Shown: positions 8,373 through 17,620 of the stretch, in pieces
Layout of the letters: the number at the start of each line of letters is the position of its first letter
How positions within the stretch are numbered: position 1 is the stretch's first letter
Assembly: GCA_016720585.1 (NCBI GenBank)
Contig: JADKKH010000004.1
Coordinates: forward strand, 372,001-436,000
DNA: 64,000 nt
Direction: 5' to 3'
Source of the DNA: Chitinophagaceae bacterium
Lineage (GTDB): Bacteria > Bacteroidota > Bacteroidia > Chitinophagales > Chitinophagaceae
The notes under the pieces: model-generated
What the model was told of the DNA's origin: nothing
Seen by the model: the letters and a program-made list of their open reading frames with translations, nothing else
Databases searched by the model: none
Made by a program: the position numbers and the translations under genes

Positions 8373-9182
8373 ATGATGATTAAGAATATTTGTAAAGCCG
8401 CTGTTAATGCCCTGGTCATATTTATCTTTTTTAATTCCTGTAGCGAAGAGAAAAAAAAGTCAGCCCTGGAAAATTTTCAGTACCAGAAATTCAAAGATTC
8501 ACTTCAGATTGAAAATAAAAAAGTTCTAAACGATACCAGTAATGTATTTGACGGTAAAGTTTTTACCCCGGGAATTGATTCTTTGGATACCCTTTTAATA
8601 AAAATCGACACTTTGTGGCACCGGGAATTAGCTCTGATGGAACAGTTGGATACCCTGATCAGGCATTTAAAAACGGAAGAAAAATTTACAGATGAGGAAA
8701 AAGGGAAAATAAGGGAGAATGTCAAAATGCTCGATTCTTTTCTTTTAGGCAACAGGGCGATTAAGCCATCTTCCTGTATCGGAAACGAATGCCTCCTGTA
8801 TGCCGAGACCATAAAATCCACGCAAACCCTGTATTTATATATTGAAGGGGAGATAAAGGATAGTTTTAAGGTTTCAACGGGTATAAAAAAGTATGAAACG
8901 CCCAAGCTCAATTTGAGACCGGCCGGCCCGGTGTTAACCAAATACACTTCCCGTAAATACCCGGGAGGAAACTACAAAGGTCTGGGTAATATGCCTTATG
9001 CGGTTTTTCTGAGAGGTGGGTATGCGATTCATGGCACTACCCCTGGAAATTTTGCTAAACTGGGAACCCGCGCTTCTCATGGATGTATCCGGCTTCACCC
9101 GGATAATGCACGGATTTTTTATGAACTGGTAAAGCTGACAGGCCTGCACAATACCTGGGTAACGATCCGGGATTCCCTATAG
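8373..9182 (+). CDS. L,D-transpeptidase (YkuD domain) lipoprotein
   Basis: I prefer the ATG at 8373, which gives a hydrophobic signal and a lipobox-like FFNSCSEE; the frame is open from 8307. An acidic, helical linker (about 25-130) with EEKFTDEEKGKIRENVKML precedes a C-terminal YkuD domain. The catalytic signature is complete: GGYAIHGTT and, 17 residues later, RASHGCIRLHPDNA with the nucleophilic Cys. Such enzymes form 3-3 peptidoglycan crosslinks or attach proteins to peptidoglycan in the periplasm. The coding sequence marks the point in the window where intact genes begin. Confidence 0.85.
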   Translation: MMIKNICKAAVNALVIFIFFNSCSEEKKKSALENFQYQKFKDSLQIENKKVLNDTSNVFDGKVFTPGIDSLDTLLIKIDTLWHRELALMEQLDTLIRHLKTEEKFTDEEKGKIRENVKMLDSFLLGNRAIKPSSCIGNECLLYAETIKSTQTLYLYIEGEIKDSFKVSTGIKKYETPKLNLRPAGPVLTKYTSRKYPGGNYKGLGNMPYAVFLRGGYAIHGTTPGNFAKLGTRASHGCIRLHPDNARIFYELVKLTGLHNTWVTIRDSL

Positions 9183-9292
9183 CCGGACCTTTTTTTCAAC
9201 TCCGTACTATTACTTATTCTCTTTAAAGCCAGGCTTTGACCAGAATCCCTGTTTCAATGATTAAATATTTAACTTTATATAAAACAAACTAT

Positions 9293-10624
9293 ATGAAAAA
9301 GTACGGGTTCTTTTTCACAGCTATACTGATCGTTGCTACATCCCTGAACCATGAAGTCAACGCACAGCAGTATAAATTACGCCAGGTTAATGCTATGATG
9401 GGTATGAAGTCTGAATCTACCATCTATGTAAAAGGGATGCGCAAGAGAACGGAAAGTGAAGCGGTCATGGGCATGGGCAAAAACCCTACCACCATTGAAC
9501 AATGCGACCTGCAACGTACCATCAAGATTAATGATAAGAAAAAACTTTATTTCATTGAACCCTTTTCCAAAGAAACTGAAGAAGTGATTGATGAAGATGT
9601 GAAACCGGTAGCAAAGAATAAAACGGTAACAGCACCACCAAAAGAAAAAACAACCCCTCAAAAGGGCGGTGTTATTACTATGTGGTACAACATTACGGAC
9701 ACCGGAGAAAGGAAAAAAATGTACGGGTTTAATGCAAGACATGTGTGGACTAATCAAAAAATGAAGCCCTCGCCGGATGCCTGCACCATGAAAGACAGTA
9801 TGATCATCAAAACGGATGGATGGTATATTGATTTTCCACAGTTTAATTGCCCGGTGAAATATCGTCCTGCTAAAACGATGACATCACCGAATGAAAAACC
9901 CCAACCCGAATGTCAGGACCGATATGTAAGCAGACGTAGCGGAAAAGGGAAACTGGGCTTTCCCTTATCTGAAACGAGAACAATGATCATGGGTAATGGT
10001 ACCTCCCAGACAAGTGAATATGTAACATCCATCGAAACGCTCGAGCTTTCAACTGTAAAACTGGATTCCATGTTGTTTGAAATCCCTCCGGGCTATACGG
10101 AAACCAAGAACGAAAATGAACTCCAGGATAAATTTGATATGAATGACATGATGAATCAGTATAAGAATATGGATAAAGATCCCGAAAAAATCAGCGGCGA
10201 AAATAAAAAGAAGGCCGGTATGATACGGATTGGGGTGTATGAACCTAAAGGAGATGACCAGTTGCCCGCTTCCGCATTACAACAACAAATGGTTTCTTCA
10301 TTGACCGGGGGCAAAATAGAAGCCTTGGCCATTTCTTCAGAAGAAGAAGCCCGAAAACAGGATTGCGATTACACACTGGCCAGCAATTTTATCAAAATCA
10401 AACAAGGCGGTAAAGTAGGGGGATTACTGAAAGCCATAAAAAATGCAGACCCGAATGCGGCTTCATCCTTTACTATTGAAGCAACGCAGACACTGGTTAA
10501 ACTGTCTGATAACACGACTGTTTCAGAACCCCAGATAAATGGAAAATATGATGGAAAAATAAATGATGCTGCCGGGAAGGCACTGGATGATGGTTGCCGG
10601 CTGGTTTTAAAAGCGCTTAAATAG
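9293..10624 (+). CDS. Secreted protein of unknown function (DUF4412-like N-terminus)
   Basis: The ATG at 9293 was chosen because it starts a signal peptide (MKKYGFFFTAILIVATSLNH, cleaved after VNAQ). The N-terminal half (YKLRQVNAMMGMKSESTIYV, KGMRKRTES) resembles DUF4412-type proteins, which are thought to measure or bind something at the surface. There follow a methionine- and lysine-rich middle and a C-terminal domain (from about 320) beginning MIRIGVYEPKGDDQLPASAL with alternating strands and helices, ending LDDGCRLVLKALK. The C-terminal part recalls proteins that compare effector lists. The function is unknown; no operon partner is close. Confidence 0.6.
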   Translation: MKKYGFFFTAILIVATSLNHEVNAQQYKLRQVNAMMGMKSESTIYVKGMRKRTESEAVMGMGKNPTTIEQCDLQRTIKINDKKKLYFIEPFSKETEEVIDEDVKPVAKNKTVTAPPKEKTTPQKGGVITMWYNITDTGERKKMYGFNARHVWTNQKMKPSPDACTMKDSMIIKTDGWYIDFPQFNCPVKYRPAKTMTSPNEKPQPECQDRYVSRRSGKGKLGFPLSETRTMIMGNGTSQTSEYVTSIETLELSTVKLDSMLFEIPPGYTETKNENELQDKFDMNDMMNQYKNMDKDPEKISGENKKKAGMIRIGVYEPKGDDQLPASALQQQMVSSLTGGKIEALAISSEEEARKQDCDYTLASNFIKIKQGGKVGGLLKAIKNADPNAASSFTIEATQTLVKLSDNTTVSEPQINGKYDGKINDAAGKALDDGCRLVLKALK

Positions 10625-10661
10625 CAAACAGAATAATTTGACAGGCAGGTACTTTATATAC

Positions 10662-10697
10662 CATTATTTCTATAACGGCTCATTATTTTTATAACGG
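10662..10697. repeat. Tandem 17-base direct repeat with 19-base period
   Basis: CATTATTTCTATAACGG (10662-10678) and CATTATTTTTATAACGG (10681-10697) differ at one base. They lie 22 bases upstream of the next start codon, in the promoter zone. Confidence 0.5.
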
Positions 10698-10718
10698 AAT
10701 AGCCGTAACAAAAAAAAT

Positions 10719-11402
10719 ATGAAAAGTTTTGTTTTATTCATGTCATTACTTTTTCTTTCTTTTGGTACGCATGCCCAGGAATTAAGCCAGGTTACTTTTT
10801 CCCTGGGGAAAAACCTTTCTTCATTGACTTTTCTTACGGACCAGGCGATACTCATAAAGATTTCCGCGGATGGGAAAGTTCTTGAATGGGGAACGGATCC
10901 AGGCCCCGGGCGCTATTATAATGATCCGGCAAGATGGCAACCCTATATCGGAAGAGTGGATTATTATGGCCCGGAATATGATTCGGTGCTGCGGGGTAAA
11001 GTAAAAAGTATCGGGACCTGTTCGCTATCTTATTTTGGGATATATGAACCCGGTCCAAAGTGTGGCAAATTAAAAACGATTGGATCAGTTGCTTTGGAAT
11101 ATTATGACGATTACGAAAATGAGGCTTTCAAAGGGAAATTAAAGTTTGCCGGTACAGTTTTATTCACTTTCTATGGGGCCTATGATAATGAAGCGCTCAG
11201 GGGTAAATTAAAGTCAGTTGGTAATACATCCATCACTTATTATACCACTTTTGATGATAAGCTCATTTCCGGAAAGTTAAAAAGCATCGGGATGTTCAAC
11301 TATACCTGGTATGCATCCTTTGACCGCAGGGAATTCCAGGGAGCCATGAAGTCTGGCCCGGTATCGCAGTTAATAAACGGGGTCACTTATCTGATCAGGT
11401 AA
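10719..11402 (+). CDS. Secreted protein with five GKLKSIG-type repeats
   Basis: The 227-residue product has a signal peptide ending near THAQ. From about residue 90 it is built from repeats of roughly 25 residues: GKxKSIG, four to six mixed residues, an aromatic YY or TFY strand, then a D/E-rich turn (for example RGKLKSVGNTSITYYTTFDD). Five copies run head to tail. I do not recognise a named family. The regular spacing suggests a beta-solenoid or beta-meander on the cell surface, possibly a binding scaffold. It is followed by a glycosidase, but there is a gap of about 100 bases, so shared transcription is uncertain. Confidence 0.6.
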   Translation: MKSFVLFMSLLFLSFGTHAQELSQVTFSLGKNLSSLTFLTDQAILIKISADGKVLEWGTDPGPGRYYNDPARWQPYIGRVDYYGPEYDSVLRGKVKSIGTCSLSYFGIYEPGPKCGKLKTIGSVALEYYDDYENEAFKGKLKFAGTVLFTFYGAYDNEALRGKLKSVGNTSITYYTTFDDKLISGKLKSIGMFNYTWYASFDRREFQGAMKSGPVSQLINGVTYLIR

Positions 11403-11506
11403 GATAGAAAGACAACAAAGATTGTTTAAATTGCCTGTAGCGCAGGCATTCTCGTTTTGCGAACTATTATTATATCAGTTTATCCGGGATTAATAGATAT
11501 TAATCA

Positions 11507-13486
11507 ATGAAACAAATAGGTTCTCTATTTCTGCTTTTTCTGGCTCTTAACGTAGTTGGACAGCCTAACCGCTGGAGATTAGAAGATAATGCTGCTATTG
11601 GGTGGAAAGTTTCGGACAACCTGCCACATAGTGACCATATTGAAATGAGCGGAAAATTTATTTCGGCGGTTTTTCTTTATGGAGTCAATACAGATCGATC
11701 CTTTTATTGTAGCAGGGATATTGTTTGGCCCATGTTGCGTACAATTCCGAATAACACACATGCCAGTCTAATCCGTTCATTTAATCTTGATCTGATAAAA
11801 ATGATTTCCGTAAACAGGCGGTTAGTGCAACAGGAAAAAGTAGATGAAATTATTTTAGATGGAACACTTACCGTGAAAAGCCAGCTGGTTGAAAACTTAC
11901 ACCTGGTGCGCACGGTTTTCCCGTCTACGGATATGCCCGTTTTAGGTGAGAAATATGTTTTGACCAATAGGGGCGAAAGACCAGTAACCATTGAAATTCC
12001 CTCGGTGAATATTGTCTCCGGCACAAATGCCCAGGAGGGTGTTGATGGCAGTTATATTTTAAAAATTCAAACCCGGAATTCGGGTGCGTTTGTGCTACAA
12101 TCTATGGACTCTGTAAAATTCTACCTTTCTTTTTCCGGTATGAAGCAGGGGCAGGACTATACTGATACGGATATAGAAAACGAATTAAGCAAACGCATGA
12201 GCTTGTTATCACAATTCAGGAAAAATCTTGTATTGCAAACTCCTGATGAAGTTCTGAACCGGACTTTTGCTTTTGCAAAAATCAGGGCGGCCGAAAGTAT
12301 TTACCAGACAAAAGGCGGCCCGATGCATGGACCCGGGGGGTTGAGCTATTATGCAGCTATATGGGCCAATGATCAGGCTGAATACATCAATCCTTTTTTT
12401 CCTTACCTGGGTTATGAATATGGTATCCAATCGGCGTTGAATGCGTACCGGCATTTTGCCCGTTTTATAAATCCCGGTTTTGAACCAATTCCTTCATCTA
12501 TCATTGCTGAAGGAATAGATATCTGGAATGGGGCCGGTGACCGGGGTGATGCGGCAATGATTGCGTATGGAGCTTCCCGTTTTGCACTTTCGCAGGGTGA
12601 TCGTAAAATAGCAGAGGAGCTTTGGCCATTAATAGAATGGTGCCTGGAATACAACAAGCGGAAACTAAATTTTTCGGGAGTTGTAACTTCAGAATCAGAT
12701 GAATTAGAAGGCCGTTTCCCTTCCGGTAATGCCAATTTATGTACCTCATCGCTTTATTATGATGCGTTAATTTCTGCTAGTTACCTCGGGGAGTCACTAG
12801 AAAAAGAAAAAAAACAATATGCGTATTATAAAACACAGGCGGGTGTTTTAAAAAACAATATTGAAAAATATTTTGGTGCGCAGGTAATGGGATTTGAAAC
12901 TTATCAATATTATGAAGGCAACGATAAATTGCGTGCATGGATTTGTATGCCCCTTACCGTAAATATTTTTGACAGGAAAAAAGGAACTATTGAAGCCTTG
13001 TTTTCTAAGGAATTATGGACAGCAGACGGACTTGCTTCTCAATCGGGGGATAAAACATTCTGGGATCGCTCTACATTATACGCCCTTAGGGGTGTATTTG
13101 CATCGGGAGATACCAGAAGGGGCTTAGAATTTCTGAAATATTATTCCAACCGCAGATTATTGGGCGAACATGTTCCGTATCCGGTAGAGGCTTATCCTGA
13201 AGGAGGACAACGTCATCTTTCGGCCGAAAGCGGTTTGTATTGCAGGATATTTACCGAAGGGCTATTTGGCATCAGGCCTATAAGTTTAAATAGTTTTTCA
13301 CTTACCCCTCAAATGCCTGAGGATTGGAATTTCATGAAATTGAAAAATGTACATGGATTCCAGAAAGAGTTTGATATAACGGTGTTACGGGAAAACGATA
13401 AAATCCGTGTAACTGTAAAATCCGGCAATACGGATGTGTTTTCTAAACTGGTTCAAAACGGAAGTAGCCAAACGATAAAATTCTGA
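11507..13486 (+). CDS. Secreted six-hairpin glycosidase-like protein
   Basis: A signal peptide (MKQIGSLFLLFLALNVVGQ) precedes an N-terminal beta-sandwich (about 25-240), an (alpha/alpha)6 barrel (about 245-590) and a short C-terminal beta domain. The barrel shows the typical helix-pair texture: IWANDQAEYINPFFPYLGYE, GAGDRGDAAMIAYGASRFAL, SESDELEGRFPSGNANL and YPEGGQRHLSAESGLY. That architecture is shared by GH63/78/95/116-type enzymes that act on alpha-rhamnosides, fucosides or glucosides. I cannot place it in one family. Several Asp/Glu pairs (DQAE, ESDELE) could be catalytic. It stands alone, with no TonB/SusCD pair near. Confidence 0.65.
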   Translation: MKQIGSLFLLFLALNVVGQPNRWRLEDNAAIGWKVSDNLPHSDHIEMSGKFISAVFLYGVNTDRSFYCSRDIVWPMLRTIPNNTHASLIRSFNLDLIKMISVNRRLVQQEKVDEIILDGTLTVKSQLVENLHLVRTVFPSTDMPVLGEKYVLTNRGERPVTIEIPSVNIVSGTNAQEGVDGSYILKIQTRNSGAFVLQSMDSVKFYLSFSGMKQGQDYTDTDIENELSKRMSLLSQFRKNLVLQTPDEVLNRTFAFAKIRAAESIYQTKGGPMHGPGGLSYYAAIWANDQAEYINPFFPYLGYEYGIQSALNAYRHFARFINPGFEPIPSSIIAEGIDIWNGAGDRGDAAMIAYGASRFALSQGDRKIAEELWPLIEWCLEYNKRKLNFSGVVTSESDELEGRFPSGNANLCTSSLYYDALISASYLGESLEKEKKQYAYYKTQAGVLKNNIEKYFGAQVMGFETYQYYEGNDKLRAWICMPLTVNIFDRKKGTIEALFSKELWTADGLASQSGDKTFWDRSTLYALRGVFASGDTRRGLEFLKYYSNRRLLGEHVPYPVEAYPEGGQRHLSAESGLYCRIFTEGLFGIRPISLNSFSLTPQMPEDWNFMKLKNVHGFQKEFDITVLRENDKIRVTVKSGNTDVFSKLVQNGSSQTIKF

Positions 13487-13586
13487 AAAAATAAAGCTGT
13501 TTCTCTTCAGACCGTTTTTTCTTCCAGTTCCATTTTACAAAAAAATGCTATTGCACTTAATCACTTAACTTAGCAATAAACTGTTT

Positions 13587-14354
13587 ATGCTTATCAGCAA
13601 CAGACTTCGTATAGATAATAAAGTAGCAATTATTACCGGTGCCAGTAAAGGAATAGGCAAAGCTATCGCCCGGGCATTAGGTCAGCAGGGGGCCAGGATC
13701 GTAATTGCCAGCCGCAAGCAGGAAGCTGTAGATGAAGTTGCCAAAGAATTTTTAGCTGAAGGAATTGAAGCCATTGGAATCGCTGCGCATATGGGAGATA
13801 GGGGCCAGGTAAAAAACCTGGTTGAACAAACCTTTAAACATTTTGGTGGCATAGATATTATAGTAAACAATGCTGCAACCAATCCCAGCTTTGGGCCCAT
13901 TTCCGAAACAGATAATACTGTCTTTGATAAGATCATGGATGTAAATGTAAAAGGGCCTTTGGAATTGTGCAAAGAGGCTTATCCCATTATGAAACAAAGA
14001 GGCGGAGGTTCCGTCATAAATATCAGCAGTATTGAAGGCCTTACACCCGGAGCCGGGCTGGGATTATACAGTGTCAGCAAAGCTTCATTGATTGCATTGA
14101 CCAAAGTATTGGCAAAAGAATGGGGCATCGATAAAATAAGAGCTAATGTGATTTGCCCGGGGTTAGTAAAAACGAAATTCAGCGAAGCTTTAACAGCAAA
14201 CGAAAAGATCCTGAAACATGTATTAGCCAAACAGGCATTACCTCAACTGGCCGGACCGGAAGATATAGCCGGATTGGCTTTATTCCTGGCCTCGGATGCT
14301 GCTTCTTTTTGCACCGGTGCTGTTTTTACTGCTGATGGAGGATATACAATTTAA
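13587..14354 (+). CDS. SDR-family 3-oxoacyl/hydroxyacyl dehydrogenase (first gene of acyl-CoA operon)
   Basis: A 255-residue classical SDR: cofactor loop TGASKGIGKAIA, NNAATNPSFGPI, catalytic Ser (INISSIEGL) and YSVSK, and PG motif ICPGLVKTKFSE. The NNAATNP...DKIMDVNVKGP stretch resembles the DHRS4 branch of SDRs. It is followed after 5 bases by an acyl-CoA dehydrogenase, so the two are surely co-transcribed. In the levulinate pathway of Pseudomonas an SDR (LvaD) reduces 4-oxovaleryl-CoA; here it could do the equivalent 4-oxoacyl or 3-hydroxyacyl step. That assignment is inference from context. The start is an ATG at 13587. Confidence 0.8.
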   Translation: MLISNRLRIDNKVAIITGASKGIGKAIARALGQQGARIVIASRKQEAVDEVAKEFLAEGIEAIGIAAHMGDRGQVKNLVEQTFKHFGGIDIIVNNAATNPSFGPISETDNTVFDKIMDVNVKGPLELCKEAYPIMKQRGGGSVINISSIEGLTPGAGLGLYSVSKASLIALTKVLAKEWGIDKIRANVICPGLVKTKFSEALTANEKILKHVLAKQALPQLAGPEDIAGLALFLASDAASFCTGAVFTADGGYTI

Positions 14355-14359
14355 TAATT

Positions 14360-15562
14360 ATGGTAACCATTTTTGCAAGCGAACGATTAAAGGAAATTTA
14401 TCCGCAGATCAAATTATTTGTAGAGCAGGAACTTTATCCCATTGAAATGGATTTGCTGAAACGACCCTTTAATGAGGCCGATACGATCCTGCAGGAAAAA
14501 AGAGCTAAAGCAAAACAAAGGGGGTTGTGGGCGCCGTACTTACCGGAGAAAGATGGAGGGATAGGATTAAGTATGATTGAATTTGCCCAGGTAAGTGAAC
14601 TGATGGCGGGGACACCCTTCGGCCATTTTGTTTTTAATTGCCAGGCGCCGGATATTGGCAATATAGAATTGATGCATAAACATGCTTCCACGTTCTTACA
14701 GGAAAAATACCTTGTTCCCTTAATGAATGGAGCGATACGAAGTTGTTTTTCTATGACAGAGCCTGAATTTGCCGGTTCGAATCCGGTTAATATGGGCACC
14801 ACCGCTGTATTGGATGGCGGTGAATATATAATTAATGGGCACAAATGGTTTACTACAGCAGCAGACGGTGCCAACTTTGCTATCGTAATGGCCAATACCA
14901 ATACCGAAGCATCCCGGTATGAAAAAGCCAGTATGATTCTTGTTCCCATAGATACCAAAGGTTTTCATCTGAAAAGAAATATTCCGGTCATGGGAGACAC
15001 GGGTGAAGGCTGGCTCAGTCATGGTGAAATAGAATATACAGATTGCCGTGTACCGGTATCTCACTTAATCGGGAAGGAGGGCAGCGGATTTTTATTAGCA
15101 CAGGAACGGCTCGGCCCTGGCCGGATACATCATTGTATGCGCTGGATAGGCATTTGCGAAAGAGCCTTTCAAATGATGTGTAAAAAAGCGGTGGACAGAG
15201 ATATGGGTGATGGTACCAGGCTGGGACAAAAACAAACCATACAGAACTGGATCGCCGAAAGCCGTGCAGAGATCAATGCTGCCCGGTTTATGGTTTTGCA
15301 TGCCGCACATAAAATGGATTTATCGGGAAGTAAAGCAGCAAAAAATGATATTGCCGCCATCAAATTTTTTGTGGCCGATATCCTGATGAAAGTGCTGGAC
15401 AGAGCCATACAAACCCATGGTGCATTAGGAATCACTGACGATACGCTGCTGTCATTCTGGTACCGTCATGAACGGGGTGCCCGGATTTATGATGGCCCTG
15501 ATGAAGTGCATAAATCTTCCTTAGCGAAATCTGTCTTAAAGGAATATGGTTTAAAAATATAA
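14360..15562 (+). CDS. ACAD10/11-type acyl-CoA dehydrogenase
   Basis: The protein has 400 residues with the full dehydrogenase fold: SMTEPEFAGSNP, the FTTAADGANFA strand, RIHHCMRWIGICERAFQMMC, IQTHGALGIT. Near the C-terminus the usual catalytic Glu motif YEGT is replaced by YDGPDEVH, with Asp378 at the catalytic-base position. The HHCMRxIGxxER and DGPDEVH signatures are those of the ACAD10/ACAD11 and LvaC branch, which in known cases handle 4-phosphohydroxyacyl-CoA rather than plain fatty acyl-CoA. It precedes and overlaps by one base (TAATG) a kinase-like gene that in animals is fused to this very domain. Confidence 0.85.
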   Translation: MVTIFASERLKEIYPQIKLFVEQELYPIEMDLLKRPFNEADTILQEKRAKAKQRGLWAPYLPEKDGGIGLSMIEFAQVSELMAGTPFGHFVFNCQAPDIGNIELMHKHASTFLQEKYLVPLMNGAIRSCFSMTEPEFAGSNPVNMGTTAVLDGGEYIINGHKWFTTAADGANFAIVMANTNTEASRYEKASMILVPIDTKGFHLKRNIPVMGDTGEGWLSHGEIEYTDCRVPVSHLIGKEGSGFLLAQERLGPGRIHHCMRWIGICERAFQMMCKKAVDRDMGDGTRLGQKQTIQNWIAESRAEINAARFMVLHAAHKMDLSGSKAAKNDIAAIKFFVADILMKVLDRAIQTHGALGITDDTLLSFWYRHERGARIYDGPDEVHKSSLAKSVLKEYGLKI

Positions 15563-16665
15563 TGGCGCCCGGTATTCTTCCTATGAGTAACTATTCTGAT
15601 AATATCGATAAAGCAGTCACCGCACGGGAAGGTGAAGCCCCTGATGCGTATGAGCTTAAAAAATATTTATCTTCCGCTTTACCCGGTTTTGACAGAGATA
15701 TGATCATTGAACAGTTCCCGGGTGGTTATTCCAATCTGACCTTTTTATTAAAAACTTCCGGTAAGGAATATGTTTTACGTAAACCTCCCGCCGCCGCCAA
15801 TATTAAATCAGCCCATGATATGGGCCGGGAGTTCAGGGTATTGACTGCATTAAAACCTGTGTACATACCGGTTCCAACACCTATTTTGTTTTGTGATGAC
15901 TCCAGCATAATCGGTTCACCTTTTTATATCATGGAGCGGGTACGGGGAATAATTTTGCGCAATAAAGCACCCAAAGGAATTGAACTGACTCCCGCGATTA
16001 TGCGATCTGTTTCTGAATCAGCTGTGGAGAATTTAGCCGCATTGCATTCCATCGATTTGGAATCATCCGGGTTGATCGGTTTGGGAAAACCTGAAGGTTA
16101 TATTCAAAGACAGACAGAAGGCTGGATTAAAAGATATGTTGCGGCGCAAACTGATATAATAGAAGATATGAATAAAACAGCCGACTGGATGCAGGCTAAC
16201 ATGCCAGAGGATGGAATACCTGCATTTATTCATAATGATTATAAATATGACAACCTGGTGCTGGATCCGGAAAATTTAAAAAATATCATTGCCGTATTGG
16301 ATTGGGAAATGGCCACTGTGGGTAATCCCTTAATGGACCTGGGTACATCACTCGGTTATTGGGCAGAAGCGGGAGATAATGATGCGTTGAAACCGTTTAA
16401 TCTGACCTGGCTTCCGGGAAACCTGACCCGGGAAGAAGTGGTGGAGCGTTATGCGGCAACAAAAAAAATAAGCATTCCCGATATGCTGTTTTATTATGTG
16501 TTTGGTTCTTTTAAGATTGGGGTGATCGTACAACAGATCTATGCCCGGTATAAAAAAGGATTGACCCGTGATGAACGGTTTGCCGGGTTAGGACATGTCG
16601 TAACTGCCTGTGCAGCCAATGCACAAAAGGCAATCCGGTATAATCGAATCAGTCATTTCTATTAA
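15562..16665 (+). CDS. Aminoglycoside-phosphotransferase-like acyl-CoA kinase (LvaA/ACAD11-type)
   Basis: A 367-residue APH-fold protein. It has the catalytic loop HNDYKYDN (His224, Asp226, Asn231) and the Mg-binding DWE (Asp247) typical of APH kinases, with the N-lobe GGYSNLTFLLKT and a VLRKPP strand. It overlaps the stop codon of the ACAD10/11-type gene by one base. In Pseudomonas LvaA and in mammalian ACAD10/11 this domain phosphorylates the 4-hydroxyl group of 4-hydroxyacyl-CoA so that the partner dehydrogenase can remove the phosphate and make an enoyl-CoA. I infer the same role here; a true aminoglycoside-resistance role is unlikely from the context. The start could also be the ATG at 15583. 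Confidence 0.8.
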   Translation: MAPGILPMSNYSDNIDKAVTAREGEAPDAYELKKYLSSALPGFDRDMIIEQFPGGYSNLTFLLKTSGKEYVLRKPPAAANIKSAHDMGREFRVLTALKPVYIPVPTPILFCDDSSIIGSPFYIMERVRGIILRNKAPKGIELTPAIMRSVSESAVENLAALHSIDLESSGLIGLGKPEGYIQRQTEGWIKRYVAAQTDIIEDMNKTADWMQANMPEDGIPAFIHNDYKYDNLVLDPENLKNIIAVLDWEMATVGNPLMDLGTSLGYWAEAGDNDALKPFNLTWLPGNLTREEVVERYAATKKISIPDMLFYYVFGSFKIGVIVQQIYARYKKGLTRDERFAGLGHVVTACAANAQKAIRYNRISHFY

Positions 16666-16693
16666 AATAAAATATCATCTTATAAACTAAAAT

Positions 16694-17596
16694 ATGCAAC
16701 TCAAATTAATAGACATTAAAAAAGTTTTGATCCTGGGCAGCGGAACCCTGGGACTGCGGATCGGTTTACAGGCAGCCATCAGCGGGTTCAACAGCACTCT
16801 GTATGACATTAATGAAACAGCCTTCGCACCAGCTCAGAAAATTCAGGATACAATTCTTAAAAACCTGGTGGAAAAAAAATTGATTTCCCCGGAAGATGCT
16901 GCTGCTGCCAAAAGCCGGATAACTTTTACAACCGACCCGGTCAAAGCCGCCGCTGACGCTGATTTCGTCAGTGAATCTGTACTGGAAAACCTGGAGGTAA
17001 AGAAAAAAGTATGGGCACAGTTTGCAAAGCTTTGTCCGCCGCATACGGTTTTTACAACGAATACTTCTTATTTAATGCCTTCGTTATTTGCTGCCGAAAC
17101 GGGAAGACCTGAACGGTTTTGTGCTTTTCATTTCCATGATGTATTTATAGCCAACGTCGTGGATATTATGCCACATCCGGGTACGTCACCCTGGGTGGTT
17201 GATCTGTTAATGGAGTTGGGAAGAAAATTAAATCAGACACCGGTGTTTGTAAAAAAAGAATCACCCGGGTATATTTTTAATGCCATGCTTGTGGCCCTGA
17301 TTGGCGCTGCCGGAGCATTGGTAACTTATGATATTGCCAGTATCGAAGATGTAGACCGGAGCTGGATGGGTAATTTTAAAATGGAACGCGGACCCTTTGG
17401 AATTTTAGATCTGATCGGGTTGGAAACCGTATGGCATGTTACGCATTCATTGCCAGATGCAAAAAGTAAAAAATTTGCAGACCTGCTGAAAACTTATGTG
17501 GATGCGGGAAAACTGGGTGTTAAAACCGGTGAAGGGTTTTATACCTATCCCAATCCCCGGTTTCAGGAAATAAATTTTATTACGGGTGCCGTTTAA
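16694..17596 (+). CDS. 3-hydroxyacyl-CoA dehydrogenase
   Basis: A 300-residue NAD-dependent dehydrogenase. It has the Rossmann motif VLILGSGTLGLRIG, the catalytic-domain strand ADFVSESVLENL, the TNTSYL loop, and a HFHDVFIANVVDIMPHPGTS segment where the active-site His normally lies. A C-terminal helical domain (about 185-300) closes the site. It would oxidise 3-hydroxyacyl-CoA to 3-oxoacyl-CoA, the step that follows hydration of an enoyl-CoA. It sits 28 bases after the kinase gene and 24 before the next acyl-CoA dehydrogenase, so it belongs to the same operon. A thiolase and an enoyl-CoA hydratase are missing from the block. Confidence 0.85.
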   Translation: MQLKLIDIKKVLILGSGTLGLRIGLQAAISGFNSTLYDINETAFAPAQKIQDTILKNLVEKKLISPEDAAAAKSRITFTTDPVKAAADADFVSESVLENLEVKKKVWAQFAKLCPPHTVFTTNTSYLMPSLFAAETGRPERFCAFHFHDVFIANVVDIMPHPGTSPWVVDLLMELGRKLNQTPVFVKKESPGYIFNAMLVALIGAAGALVTYDIASIEDVDRSWMGNFKMERGPFGILDLIGLETVWHVTHSLPDAKSKKFADLLKTYVDAGKLGVKTGEGFYTYPNPRFQEINFITGAV

Positions 17597-17620
17597 AAAC
17601 AAGCCTAAAAAAATAAACGC

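Noticed and set aside
14773..14786. GGTTCGAATCC, like the T-arm of a tRNA
   Set aside because: It is inside the acyl-CoA dehydrogenase coding sequence and has no acceptor or anticodon arm around it.
14434..14958. 174-residue minus-strand ORF
   Set aside because: Antisense to the conserved acyl-CoA dehydrogenase, a codon-composition shadow.
15562..16665. Aminoglycoside-resistance gene
   Set aside because: The APH fold is shared, but the one-base overlap with an ACAD10/11-type dehydrogenase and the surrounding operon fit acyl-CoA metabolism.
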